Shown piece by piece: positions 35,935 through 44,930 of a stretch of 64,000 nt of DNA; the stretch's first letter is position 1, and every line of letters starts with the position of its first letter. Location: the NCBI RefSeq assembly GCF_006149045.1, contig NZ_VBSN01000025.1, positions 1 to 64,000 of the forward strand. The letters run 5' to 3'. Made by a program: the position numbers and the translations under genes. This DNA comes from Dyadobacter flavalbus. GTDB lineage: Bacteria > Bacteroidota > Bacteroidia > Cytophagales > Spirosomataceae. The notes below the pieces were generated by a model that was not told the DNA's origin, searched no databases, and saw only the letters and a list, made by a program, of their open reading frames with translations.

Positions 35935-37749
35935 TTAGGCCATTTCCATTTTGGCTCCGAATCTTTTACGATCGTTTTCTTCAAGATATATTTTCCGCAT
36001 GCGCATGCTTTGAGGAGTTACTTCCAGGTATTCATCTTTCTGGATGTACTCCATGGATTCTTCCAGCGAAAAATTGATTTTCGGAGCAATTCTCAGTCCA
36101 TCATCAGAACCTGACGCACGCATGTTGGTCAGTTTCTTGGCTTCCTGCAGGTTTACTACGATATCGTTTGGACGGTTATGCTCACCGATTACCTGTCCGC
36201 CGTAGATTTCCTCACCCGGCTCCACAAAGAAGCGGCCGCGATCCTGTAATTTGTCGATAGTATAACCCGTGGCCGGACCTGTATTTTTTGAAATAATAGA
36301 ACCGCTGATACGTCCGGGAATTGGTCCGCGGAAAGTACCGAACTCCTTGAAACGGTGCGTCATCACAGCTTCACCCTGAGTAGCAGTCAGTACATTCGAA
36401 CGAAGTCCGATCAAACCTCTTGATGGGATAAGGAATTCAAGGTGCTGCAAATCGCCTTTTGGTTCCATGATCAGCAACTCGCCTTTACGCTGCGTGGCCA
36501 ATTCGATTACTTTACCTGCAGTTGATTCAGGAACATCCACAACCAATGTTTCGATTGGCTCCAGACGCTCGCCATTCTCGTCTTCTTTAAAAAGAACTTG
36601 GGGCTGACCAAGCTGCAGTTCATAACCTTCGCGACGCATTGTTTCGATCAATACCGACAAATGCAGGATACCACGACCAAAAACAAGGAATTTGTCTTCT
36701 GTATCCGTTGGTTCCACGCGCAATGCCAGGTTTTTCTCGGTTTCTTTCATCAGACGGTCACGCAAATGACGTGATGTTACAAATTTGCCTTCTTTCCCAA
36801 AGAACGGAGAGTTGTTGATCGTGAAAAGCATGTTCATCGTAGGCTCATCAACCGCAATTCTTGGCAATGCTTCCGGGTTGTCCGCATCTGCAATCGTATC
36901 ACCAATTTCAAAATCTTCAATACCGGTTACCGCACAGATATCGCCGGCAGAAACTTCGCTCACTTTCACCTTTCCAAGTCCTTCAAAGACCTGAACTTCT
37001 TTTACCTTCACTTTCTTGATTACGCCGCCAGCCTTGCAAAGTGCCACAGTAGCACCTTCTTTGATGGTACCGCGGTGCACACGGCCGATCGCAATACGGC
37101 CAACGAATGCATTGTAATCCAGGGAAGTAATCTGCATCTGTGTATTTCCTTCTTCGATTTTCGGGGCAGGAATCTGCTCGATGATCGTATCCAGAAGAAA
37201 TGTAATGTTATCGGTCGGTTTCTGCCAGTCCGGACCCATCCATCCTTGTTTGGACGAACCATATACTGTAACGAAATCAAGCTGATCTTCAGTGGCACCG
37301 AGGTTGAACATCAGGTCAAAAACACTTTCCTGAACTTCTTCAGGGCGGCAATTTTCTTTATCTACCTTGTTGACAACCACAATCGGTTTCAGTCCCAGAC
37401 CAATGGCTTTTCCCAAAACGAAACGGGTCTGGGGCATCGGACCTTCGAATGCATCCACAAGCAACAAAACGCCATCCGCCATTTTAAGTACGCGTTCCAC
37501 TTCACCGCCAAAATCTGCGTGACCTGGCGTATCAATTACATTGATTTTCACATCTTTGTAACGCACCGATACGTTCTTAGAAACAATTGTGATTCCACGC
37601 TCGCGTTCCAGGTCGTTGTTGTCAAGAATGAGGTCATCAAATTCCTGATTTTCACGAAATAGCTTTGAAGCGTGAATAATTTTGTCAACCAATGTAGTTT
37701 TACCGTGGTCAACGTGCGCAATGATTGCGATGTTACGAATGGCTTGCAT
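35935..37749 (-). CDS. typA: Translational GTPase TypA/BipA
   Basis: A ribosome-associated GTPase with a part in stress adaptation and large-subunit assembly. The ATG at 37747-37749 places the G1 motif where the family has it ([20 protein letters not shown]), giving 604 residues. An ATG 39 nt upstream adds a non-conserved 13-residue extension. G2 with RGITI, G3 [16 protein letters not shown] and G4 VVNKVD are all present, followed by the beta-barrel domain II, two EF-G-like domains, and the C-terminal TypA domain ending [20 protein letters not shown]. It is monocistronic, with a -7 element at 37855-37862 and a terminator downstream. Confidence 0.96.
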   Translation of the reverse strand: MQAIRNIAIIAHVDHGKTTLVDKIIHASKLFRENQEFDDLILDNNDLERERGITIVSKNVSVRYKDVKINVIDTPGHADFGGEVERVLKMADGVLLLVDAFEGPMPQTRFVLGKAIGLGLKPIVVVNKVDKENCRPEEVQESVFDLMFNLGATEDQLDFVTVYGSSKQGWMGPDWQKPTDNITFLLDTIIEQIPAPKIEEGNTQMQITSLDYNAFVGRIAIGRVHRGTIKEGATVALCKAGGVIKKVKVKEVQVFEGLGKVKVSEVSAGDICAVTGIEDFEIGDTIADADNPEALPRIAVDEPTMNMLFTINNSPFFGKEGKFVTSRHLRDRLMKETEKNLALRVEPTDTEDKFLVFGRGILHLSVLIETMRREGYELQLGQPQVLFKEDENGERLEPIETLVVDVPESTAGKVIELATQRKGELLIMEPKGDLQHLEFLIPSRGLIGLRSNVLTATQGEAVMTHRFKEFGTFRGPIPGRISGSIISKNTGPATGYTIDKLQDRGRFFVEPGEEIYGGQVIGEHNRPNDIVVNLQEAKKLTNMRASGSDDGLRIAPKINFSLEESMEYIQKDEYLEVTPQSMRMRKIYLEENDRKRFGAKMEMA

Positions 37750-37854
37750 TGTTTTAGATATCAATTGTTTACGGTCTGCAGTCTGCAAATATGCTTTTAC
37801 CTTCTGAAAACCGTTATGCTTAGTTTATTGACGAAACTTTTGTCAAATAGGGTG

Positions 37855-37862
37855 CAAATGTA
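37855..37862 (-). promoter_or_regulatory. -7 element upstream of typA; remaining intergenic region featureless
   Basis: TACATTTG on the minus strand matches TAnnTTTG and is preceded by an AT-rich stretch. I cannot identify a -33 partner at normal spacing. The rest of 37750-38289 is AT-rich with no gene that I can support. It holds the 5' regions of typA and the divergent monooxygenase gene. Confidence 0.45.
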
Positions 37863-38289
37863 CGCATATTTTTCGCTGAATAACAGTAATTTACAATTAA
37901 TTTATTGTTAACTGCTGAAAACAGCGGATTGCACTGGGAGAAGTGCAAAAAGTTATTTTAATTATTTGAAGGATACTATTTTGTCTTATCCCCCAAAATC
38001 AGGAATTCATTTGATGTGATTTCTGAAAACTTCAAATTTACTGCCTGTATGCTCTATTAGTTAAATAGCAGTTTACATCTTTTCAGAGCCCATTATTTAG
38101 CGAGATACCGTTAAATAATCTGTACCTGCCAATTAATAACAATTGAATTATTGATTAAAACGAATGTCGGAATTTCAATTTTGCTAATGCATGGAAGATG
38201 TAGAAAGCAACAATTCTGATTAAGCCGGTAAGCATTTGCTTTGGTAAATAGTCTTGGCCGGCTATTGTAAATATATTCCCAAAGATTCA

Positions 38290-39432
38290 ATGACAGTAAA
38301 AGATAAGGAAATTGCCATAATTGGCGGCGGAATAGCAGGCTTGACATTCGCTATCTGTTTAAAGAATAATGGTTATAAATGCCATATTTTCGAGAAAAAG
38401 CCTGCATTCAAGGAAATAGGCGCAGCAATAAGCGTGTTTCCGAATGCTTTGAGAGTATTTCAGGCAGAAAAAATAATGCGGGAAATTATAGCGTCCGGAG
38501 GTGAGATAACCAAAATATTCATGAAAACGGATAAAGGCAGGATACTTGCAAAATCCGAACCCAAATACGAACTGCCGGCAATTTGCATTCACCGTGCTGA
38601 TCTTCACAGCATATTATTAAAAAATACACCTGCTGAACTTCATGCAAACCATGATCTGAAATCTTTGCAAAACCTGAATAATGGAAAAGTCAGGCTAGCT
38701 TTTACAAATGGCTTTACAAAAGAATTTGATGCTGTTATTGGTGCGGATGGAATTCATTCCGTTGTCAGGCAATTCTTAATCGATGACGGTAAGCCTGTAT
38801 TCCGGGGCTATAATATCTGGCGAGGCGTCATTGATACGAATTTTGATATAGGATATGCCAGTGAAACCTATGGAAAAGGAAAAAGGGTTGGGATTGTTCC
38901 TATTAAAAACGGAAAATATGGCTGGTGGGCTACGTGTAATGAAGCACTTTCGGAGGATGACCAGCCGGAAGGGACAAAAAAGAAGCTTCAACGACTTTTC
39001 GGTGATTGGCATTACCCGATTCCTGATCTTATTTCCAGTACAGAAAATATTATAAAAAACAGTTTGTCTGACAGAATTCCGGTTAAAGGCTGGACTAAGG
39101 GAAATATAACCTTACTTGGCGATGCTGCACATCCTACAACGCCCAATTTGGGACAGGGTGGCTGTCTAGCTATTGAAGGTGCTTATATTTTGGCCAATGC
39201 CATTAAAAAGTATGGAATAACTCAAAAGGCTTTTCAAATATATGAAGAATTGCAGTTTCCAAGAGCAAAACTGATTGTAGAAACGAGTTTGAAAGTTGGA
39301 GAAATGGGGCAGATAGAAAATAGTGCTGCTGTATTCTTTCGGAATCTGGCTCTAAAATTTACACCTTCATCTGTTTCGTTGAAAATGATTGATAAATTCT
39401 TTTCCTATGACGTTACAGAACTGAAAATCTGA
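38290..39432 (+). CDS. FAD-dependent monooxygenase, PHBH fold
   Basis: A 380-residue class-A flavin monooxygenase. The ATG at 38290 puts the FAD loop near the start (EIAIIGGGIAGLTFAICL). A further upstream ATG adds 12 poorly fitting residues. Next come the arginine motif in ICIHRADLHSILLK, the DG fingerprint in FDAVIGADGIHSVVRQ, and the second FAD motif in ITLLGDAAHPTTPNLGQGGC. Family members hydroxylate aromatic or polyketide substrates, and the group includes tetracycline-inactivating TetX. Its own substrate is unknown. Its G+C content is visibly lower than that of its neighbours, with many AAA, ATA and AAT codons, which suggests later acquisition. It stands alone. Confidence 0.88.
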   Translation: MTVKDKEIAIIGGGIAGLTFAICLKNNGYKCHIFEKKPAFKEIGAAISVFPNALRVFQAEKIMREIIASGGEITKIFMKTDKGRILAKSEPKYELPAICIHRADLHSILLKNTPAELHANHDLKSLQNLNNGKVRLAFTNGFTKEFDAVIGADGIHSVVRQFLIDDGKPVFRGYNIWRGVIDTNFDIGYASETYGKGKRVGIVPIKNGKYGWWATCNEALSEDDQPEGTKKKLQRLFGDWHYPIPDLISSTENIIKNSLSDRIPVKGWTKGNITLLGDAAHPTTPNLGQGGCLAIEGAYILANAIKKYGITQKAFQIYEELQFPRAKLIVETSLKVGEMGQIENSAAVFFRNLALKFTPSSVSLKMIDKFFSYDVTELKI

Positions 39433-39464
39433 AATTGCAATTTCCTGGTAATGAATCGTGCATA

Positions 39465-39496
39465 TTTTGGAATGGCTTCAGCGTTTACTTTCTTTG
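39465..39496 (+). promoter_or_regulatory. Candidate promoter of the M28 peptidase gene
   Basis: TTTTG (39465-39469) is followed after 19 nt by TTTCTTTG (39489-39496), one mismatch from the -7 consensus TAnnTTTG. The spacing is right and the ATG at 39527 lies 30 nt downstream. Confidence 0.45.
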
Positions 39497-39526
39497 CACA
39501 AACCGATTTCATTACCAAGCTTTAAT

Positions 39527-41119
39527 ATGAACAAAAAATTAATGGCAGGGATGTTCCTGTCAATGGCAACTTTGGCAAATGCACAGGATGACGCCTCTGA
39601 ATTTGCTAAAAGCATTACACCGGAAGACCTGAAAAAACATCTTGTAATTATAGCCTCTGATAGCCTTGAAGGTCGTGATACCGGATCGCCCGGGCAGAAA
39701 AAGGCCGCTGAATACGTTTCCAAATTTTATAATGAATATGGAACCACACCGATTGCGCCTGCTTCCGACGGTTCAAAGTCATATCTGCAGAAGTACAATT
39801 TATACAAGCGTGCCTGGGGCGATGTTTATGTAAAAGTAAACGGCAGGAAATACGAGTTCAACAAGGATTTTTACCTGAACGGACTTTTAAGCATTCCCGA
39901 AGAAGTGAATACGCCTGTTGTCACGGCGGGTTACGGCATTGAAGAATCTGCATATAACGATTATGCCAATCTGGATGTAAAGGACAAAGCAGTAATCATT
40001 TTTGACGGAGAGCCTGAATCCGGGAACGGAAAGTTTTTGCTGAGCGGAACCGGTGAGAAATCCAAATGGAGCGGGCCTGTCTCTTGGCAGCCCAAAGTAA
40101 AACTGGCCATTGCAAAAGGGGCAAAATATGTCTTTATCGTTACGGATAAAACCGGTGAAGACCTTGACAAGGAAATTCGTCAGCGTGCGGTAATGTCCCG
40201 CAGGTTCAGCGCCCCGACATTAAAGCCGGTTGAGGAAAGTCTGACCAATATGGCTGCTTTTGTGATTTCGCCGGATATGGCTGCGTCCATTCTTAAGACT
40301 TCGGCAGCAGCACTTTTAAAGAACAAAGCTGCAATCAGTAAATCAGGAAAGCCGGCGGCAAAAAACCTGGCCGGAAACGTTTCTATGAAGGCGGAAAGGG
40401 TAAGCGAAACTATTGAGACGGAAAATGTAGCTGCTTTTATGGAAGGTTCCGACAAAAAAGATGAAGTGCTTGTAATTAGCGCGCATCTGGATCATATCGG
40501 GATTTCACCAAATGGCGAGATCAATAACGGAGCGGACGATGACGGGTCGGGAACGGTATCGCTTCTGGAACTCGCTGAGGCTTTCAGCAAGGCAAAAGCG
40601 GCTGGGAAAGGCCCGCGGAGAAGCATTCTTTTCCTGAATGTGACCGGAGAAGAAAAAGGTTTGTTCGGTTCGGAATACTATTCTGAGAACCCGCTGCTTC
40701 CGTTGAAAAATACGATTGCAGACCTGAATATTGACATGATCGGACGCGTGGACGAGGCGCATAAAAATGATCCGAAATACGTTTATCTTATCGGCTCGGA
40801 CAAATTGTCTTCTACCTTGCATGCAATCAGTGAGGAAGCAAACAAAAAGTATGTCAACTACAAGCTGGATTATACCTTCAACGATCCCAAAGATCCGAAC
40901 CGGTTTTACTACCGTTCCGATCATTACAATTTTGCAAAAATGGGCGTTCCGGTCATTTTCTACTTCACCGGCGTGCATGAAGATTATCACAAACCCGGCG
41001 ATGACGTGGAAAAAATCATGTTTGACAAACAGGCTGAAATCGTGAAACTGGTTTTTTACACAGCCTGGGAACTTGCAAACCGTGATGAACGCATCGTTGT
41101 AGACAGCAACAAAGAGTAA
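39527..41119 (+). CDS. Secreted M28-family zinc peptidase
   Basis: A roughly 530-residue exported aminopeptidase-like protein. The ATG at 39527 gives a compact signal peptide (MNKKLMAGMFLSMATLANAQ). An upstream ATG would add 23 residues without function. An N-terminal part with SDSLEGRDTGSPGQKKAAEY is followed by a PA (protease-associated) insert. The M28 domain has two-zinc ligands in VISAHLDHIG, NNGADDDGSGTVSLLELA, the catalytic Glu pair in NVTGEEKGLFGSEYY, and NIDMIGR. The last His ligand is in FTGVHEDYHKPGDD. Family members release N-terminal residues or split peptides in the periplasm. The TraB-like gene follows after 27 nt, so cotranscription is likely. Confidence 0.92.
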   Translation: MNKKLMAGMFLSMATLANAQDDASEFAKSITPEDLKKHLVIIASDSLEGRDTGSPGQKKAAEYVSKFYNEYGTTPIAPASDGSKSYLQKYNLYKRAWGDVYVKVNGRKYEFNKDFYLNGLLSIPEEVNTPVVTAGYGIEESAYNDYANLDVKDKAVIIFDGEPESGNGKFLLSGTGEKSKWSGPVSWQPKVKLAIAKGAKYVFIVTDKTGEDLDKEIRQRAVMSRRFSAPTLKPVEESLTNMAAFVISPDMAASILKTSAAALLKNKAAISKSGKPAAKNLAGNVSMKAERVSETIETENVAAFMEGSDKKDEVLVISAHLDHIGISPNGEINNGADDDGSGTVSLLELAEAFSKAKAAGKGPRRSILFLNVTGEEKGLFGSEYYSENPLLPLKNTIADLNIDMIGRVDEAHKNDPKYVYLIGSDKLSSTLHAISEEANKKYVNYKLDYTFNDPKDPNRFYYRSDHYNFAKMGVPVIFYFTGVHEDYHKPGDDVEKIMFDKQAEIVKLVFYTAWELANRDERIVVDSNKE

Positions 41120-41146
41120 TCAGAATTACACCGGATCGTTCCAGAT

Positions 41147-42010
41147 ATGAAAAGAATACTTTTAGGTCTTGCTTTTTGCCTGCATGCTGTTTTTTCCAGC
41201 GCACAGGCTCCGAAAGAGAATGCCTTGCTCTGGGAAATTTCCGCTCCGGACCAGAAAAAGCCTTCTTACCTGTTCGGAACGATTCATTTGATCTGCCCCG
41301 CAGACTTTTCACTCAATGATTCGGTGAAAACGGCAGTTGCAAGAACGCAGCAGATTGCGCTGGAAATGGATATGGACGATCCCGGCATGATGATGGCCAT
41401 GATGAAAACCATGAATATGACGGGCGGGAATGAATTGAAAAAACTGGTTTCAGAATCTGATTATGCCAAACTGGATCAATTTTACAGAGATTCCGTCGGA
41501 GTAGGGCTGGCAATGTTTGAAAAAGCAAAGCCTTTTATTCTGATGGGACCTCTTTTTAATTCCGTACTGGCCTGTCAGCCACAGTCGTACGAAACGGCAT
41601 TTGTGGAACTTGCGGGTCAGCAGCAGTCGGAAGTAGTCGGACTGGAAACTGTCGAGGAGCAAATGGCACTTTTTGATTCGGTTCCTTACAAGGATCAGGC
41701 TGAAATGGTACTCGCCATGATTAACAACCTTCCTGCTGCAAGAAAGGAATTCAGGGATTTGGTGGATTTGTATAAATCGGAAAAAATCAATGCGCTTTAT
41801 ACCATGACGACAAACAGCAATTTTGATCTTAGCGGAAGTGAGGAATTGCTTCTTCAGGATCGGAACAGGAAATGGATTCCGAAGATCAAAAGTAAAATAG
41901 CCGAGAAACCGACGTTTTTTGCAGTCGGGGCGGCGCATCTGGGTGGAGAAAGTGGTGTAATTGCCTTGCTGCGGAAAGCCGGTTACAAAGTCCGGCCGGT
42001 TTTAAAATAA
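41147..42010 (+). CDS. TraB/GumN-family protein, secreted
   Basis: A 287-residue protein with a signal peptide (MKRILLGLAFCLHAVFSSAQ). The family hallmark GTIH is in YLFGTIHLICPADF, then comes the conserved Glu in QQIALEMDMDDPG. The VVGLETVEEQMALFDSVPY segment and the C-terminal FFAVGAAHLGGESGVIALLR, with the second conserved His/Gly motif, complete the pattern. TraB/GumN proteins share a fold with TIKI metalloproteases, so a metal-dependent peptidase role is possible. It lies just after an M28 peptidase gene and ends 4 nt before the convergent nuoN stop. Confidence 0.9.
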   Translation: MKRILLGLAFCLHAVFSSAQAPKENALLWEISAPDQKKPSYLFGTIHLICPADFSLNDSVKTAVARTQQIALEMDMDDPGMMMAMMKTMNMTGGNELKKLVSESDYAKLDQFYRDSVGVGLAMFEKAKPFILMGPLFNSVLACQPQSYETAFVELAGQQQSEVVGLETVEEQMALFDSVPYKDQAEMVLAMINNLPAARKEFRDLVDLYKSEKINALYTMTTNSNFDLSGSEELLLQDRNRKWIPKIKSKIAEKPTFFAVGAAHLGGESGVIALLRKAGYKVRPVLK

Positions 42011-42014
42011 CAAA

Positions 42015-43472
42015 TCAGAAAGATGAAATCCACTTCATCAGTATTTCGGGCTTGAAAAACAGCAACATTATAACACCCAGCAAAATTCCTGCAATGACTT
42101 TTTCTGAAAAACGGTTGTTTGTATGATCTGCTTCCCAGCTGTTTTTCTTGAAAAATAACAGATAAGGAAGTTTAAGATAATAAGCAAGGGAAATAGCCGC
42201 GTTCAAAATTCCCCCGACCAGCAGCCACAGCATCCAGGAAAATTCCTGCTGGCGGTAACTTTCCCAGAGTGCAGAAAAAATGAATAGTTTGGAAGTAAAA
42301 CCAACGGTAGGAGGAAGGCCGGCCAGTGCAATCATCACAACCGTTAGGATTCCTGAAATCCAGACATATTTTCGTCCAAGCCCTTCGTATGCGGCCATAT
42401 CCGTATTGCTTTGCGGACGTAGAAGATCAAGGACAAAAAACGCAGCAAGATTGATGAAAAGATAAGCCGCAGTATAAAAAACAGCCGTTTCAAACCCGAA
42501 CCTGCTGTAAGCTGCAATGCCTACAAGAAGATATCCGGCCTGCGCAATGGAAGAATACGCAAGCAATCGGCGTGCATTGGACTGCCATAATGCCGCAATA
42601 TTCCCGATTGTCATGCTGATCAGGGCAATGCCGCCCAAAATGGCAAAGTATGAAGAAGGTAAAACAGCAGCAAGCCGCATTAAAACCAGAATAACGGCTG
42701 CTTTGGGCGCTACCGACAAAAAGGAAACCAGCGGCGTAGGCGCAGCTTCGTAAACATCCGGCGTCCAGACGTGAAACGGAACAAGTGAAAGTTTGAACAA
42801 AAGCCCGGCCAGCGTCAGTACAATGGTCACCGTTATAACCAGCTCCGCATTATTGTTCAGCCCGACTGTCATGGCTTCGCTGGTGATATCTAGGGTTCCG
42901 GTAAGCCCGTAAATCAAAGAAATTCCGTAAAGCATTACTGCTGAACTTACTGAGCCAAAAAGCAAATACTTGATTCCGCCTTCGGCCGCTTTTTTATAGG
43001 GCGAGATGGCGACGAGCAGGTAAGAACTTATGGAAATCAGTTCCAGTGAAAGATAAATGGTCAGAAAATGCGTGGACATGCTCAGCAAATTGAGCCCTGC
43101 AACGGCTGCAATCAGCAATGCGTTGAATTCCGGCGGGAAATCGTATTTCAGAACCCTTACATGAACCAACGTAAAAATCCAGGAAAGCGTAATCATGATC
43201 TTGAAAAATACAGCCTGCCGGTCCAGAAAAAGCAAAGGCTGAAAACGGTAGGAGGGTTCTTCGTTCCACTGGCCCAAAACAAGCAAAAGTGTTACAATGC
43301 TGCCTGCAAGTGCCACATTCTGGAGGTATAGCGAGGCTTTTTCTTTCTTTGGCAAGCGGATGAAAACAAGCTCGGCAAACAGGAAAAGGCAAAAGAAAAT
43401 GGCCAGAAACAGTTCAGGAGCGATTCCTCCCAGACTTTGTCGTATTTGTATGAGCTGCTGATTAATGTCCAA
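42015..43472 (-). CDS. nuoN: NADH-quinone oxidoreductase subunit N
   Basis: An antiporter-like membrane subunit of respiratory complex I, 485 residues and about 14 membrane segments. Typical features are LLSMSTHFLTIYLSLELISISSYLL (in two parts: STHFLTIYLSLEL and ISSYLLVAI), the proton-path lysine and glutamate region KYLLFGSVSSAVMLYGISL, VPFHVWTPDVYEAAPTPLV, and the later ALAGLPPTVGFTSKLFIF. nuoN is normally the last gene of a nuo operon, after nuoL and nuoM. Here the gene upstream is divergent and unrelated, so it is separate from the rest of the complex. Its 3' end nearly touches the TraB-like gene. Confidence 0.95.
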   Translation of the reverse strand: MDINQQLIQIRQSLGGIAPELFLAIFFCLFLFAELVFIRLPKKEKASLYLQNVALAGSIVTLLLVLGQWNEEPSYRFQPLLFLDRQAVFFKIMITLSWIFTLVHVRVLKYDFPPEFNALLIAAVAGLNLLSMSTHFLTIYLSLELISISSYLLVAISPYKKAAEGGIKYLLFGSVSSAVMLYGISLIYGLTGTLDITSEAMTVGLNNNAELVITVTIVLTLAGLLFKLSLVPFHVWTPDVYEAAPTPLVSFLSVAPKAAVILVLMRLAAVLPSSYFAILGGIALISMTIGNIAALWQSNARRLLAYSSIAQAGYLLVGIAAYSRFGFETAVFYTAAYLFINLAAFFVLDLLRPQSNTDMAAYEGLGRKYVWISGILTVVMIALAGLPPTVGFTSKLFIFSALWESYRQQEFSWMLWLLVGGILNAAISLAYYLKLPYLLFFKKNSWEADHTNNRFSEKVIAGILLGVIMLLFFKPEILMKWISSF

Positions 43473-43575
43473 TGGAACGGGTACAATTTTTTTGGCAAAA
43501 GTACATAAAGATGGTAGGGAATCTAACTCCTGAGATTCTCCGGATCCGAACTTATCAAATTAACTTTATTAAATC

Positions 43576-44241
43576 ATGGAATATTCCCTAAGAATTTTCT
43601 TGTTGCTCTGCTTATCGTGCTGGAATGCAGCCATGGCGCAGGATTCTACGGGACTTGCCGGAATTCCGTTTCAGGAAACTGTCAGTACAAATGGCCGGAA
43701 TATTCCTTATTTGTTTAAAGATTGGTATTCAGGAATGGTGAGAACAAGTGACGATCAGGTTCATGACGGGTTGATGCTGCGGTACGATCTTGAAAAAGAT
43801 GAAGTGGAATACAAAAAAGGAACTAGCTTGTTCCGGATTCCGGCCGGCATTACCGAATTTTCGATTATGACGGGTTCAGACCTTTATACTTTTAAAAGCG
43901 GCTTTCCGGCAGTGGACGGTTATACGGACAAAAGTTTTTACCGGGTGCTTTACGACGGAAATACCAAGCTTCTGAAAAAATATACAAACCCGATCCATGT
44001 GGAAAAAGCAAGTGCAACCCGCGAAATGGATGAAGGCGCCAAGCTGTATATTTTGAAAAATGAAAAGCTGAACCCGGTAAAACTGAATGATAAAAACAGT
44101 TTCTTGAAATTGCTTCCGGATGAAAAGAATAAGTTGAATTACGTGATCAAGGAACAGCAGCTGGAATTTGGCGGAGACGATGATCTGATTACGTTGCTTG
44201 AAGAGTATGATTCTTACAAAGCAGGTCGCGGAGGAAACTGA
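43576..44241 (+). CDS. Secreted protein of unknown function
   Basis: A 221-residue exported protein with a signal peptide (MEYSLRIFLLLCLSCWNAAM, cut after AMAQ). The mature part contains YLFKDWYSGMVRTSDDQVHD, LRYDLEKDEVEYKKGTSLFR and FSIMTGSDLYTFKSGFPAVD. This beta-rich pattern looks like secreted proteins annotated only as hypothetical in Cytophagales. A charged C-terminal half has KLNDKNSFLKLLPDEKNKLN. No catalytic motif is visible. It is probably periplasmic or surface-located, and it ends before a two-way terminator. Confidence 0.75.
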   Translation: MEYSLRIFLLLCLSCWNAAMAQDSTGLAGIPFQETVSTNGRNIPYLFKDWYSGMVRTSDDQVHDGLMLRYDLEKDEVEYKKGTSLFRIPAGITEFSIMTGSDLYTFKSGFPAVDGYTDKSFYRVLYDGNTKLLKKYTNPIHVEKASATREMDEGAKLYILKNEKLNPVKLNDKNSFLKLLPDEKNKLNYVIKEQQLEFGGDDDLITLLEEYDSYKAGRGGN

Positions 44242-44330
44242 TTCTGTTTTTTGAGCTTCTGGCTTTTAGTATAAGCTGTTAGCAACAGGGCATGGCTATT
44301 ATAAATAAACAGTTTTATACTGATAAAATA

Positions 44331-44377
44331 AAAACGCTCTTGAATTAACGGTAAATGATCGGATTCAAGAGCGTTTT
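44331..44377. terminator. Bidirectional terminator between convergent genes
   Basis: Perfect 15-bp arms, aaaacgctcttgaat (44331-44345) and attcaagagcgtttt (44363-44377), flank a 17-nt loop, with T-rich sequence on both sides. It separates the secreted protein gene (plus) from the outer-membrane protein gene (minus). Confidence 0.75.
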
Positions 44378-44399
44378 TTACTTATATCAAAATCAGAAA

Positions 44400-44885
44400 C
44401 TACGGCTGCGAAGTTTCTTTTTTCTTCTTTTTACTAAAAGCATAAATTACGCCAAAGTGACTTTTAAGAACACCGCTGTCGAATTTGTCTTTTACATAAG
44501 GATTCAGTTCAAGCGCAAGCTGAATTTGTCTGTTTTGAGGAATCGGGGCAATTCTGACGCCTACATTGATGGAATAACCGTCAATGGTAATCAGATCCGC
44601 ATTGGAGTCCGAAATCCGGTACAAAGGATTTAAACGCAACCCGCCGCCCGCATACCATTGCACTACTTCGGTTCTTTTGAAATTGTACATCGGCAGAATA
44701 TCCACGCTCAGACTGCTGAAAAGCGAATTGGTCTGAAATCTTGTATCCAGCCAAAGCATCTTTTTAGGATTTGTACTTACGGTCAGCAAACTGCTCCACG
44801 GATAATAACCGACAGACGATTGCGCCATGAGTTTTTCATGGCTGCATAGAGTCAAAATGGCAAAAAACAGAATGTATTTTTTCAT
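44400..44885 (-). CDS. Small outer-membrane beta-barrel-like protein
   Basis: A 161-residue exported protein with the signal peptide MKKYILFFAILTLCSHEKLM, cut after MAQ. The mature part has alternating polar and hydrophobic strands (MLWLDTRFQTNSLFSSLSVD, YAGGGLRLNPLYRI, YSINVGVRIAP, QIQLALELNPYV, HFGVIYAF), as expected of a small outer-membrane barrel. It ends in a lysine-rich tail (SKKKKKETSQP), which is unusual, because barrels commonly end with an aromatic residue. There is no known function. It lies 45 nt after ffh on the same strand. Confidence 0.7.
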   Translation of the reverse strand: MKKYILFFAILTLCSHEKLMAQSSVGYYPWSSLLTVSTNPKKMLWLDTRFQTNSLFSSLSVDILPMYNFKRTEVVQWYAGGGLRLNPLYRISDSNADLITIDGYSINVGVRIAPIPQNRQIQLALELNPYVKDKFDSGVLKSHFGVIYAFSKKKKKETSQP

Positions 44886-44930
44886 GAACAGGAATCTTCA
44901 ATAGTGTGTGATTGTGTATTTCAGGCCGGA

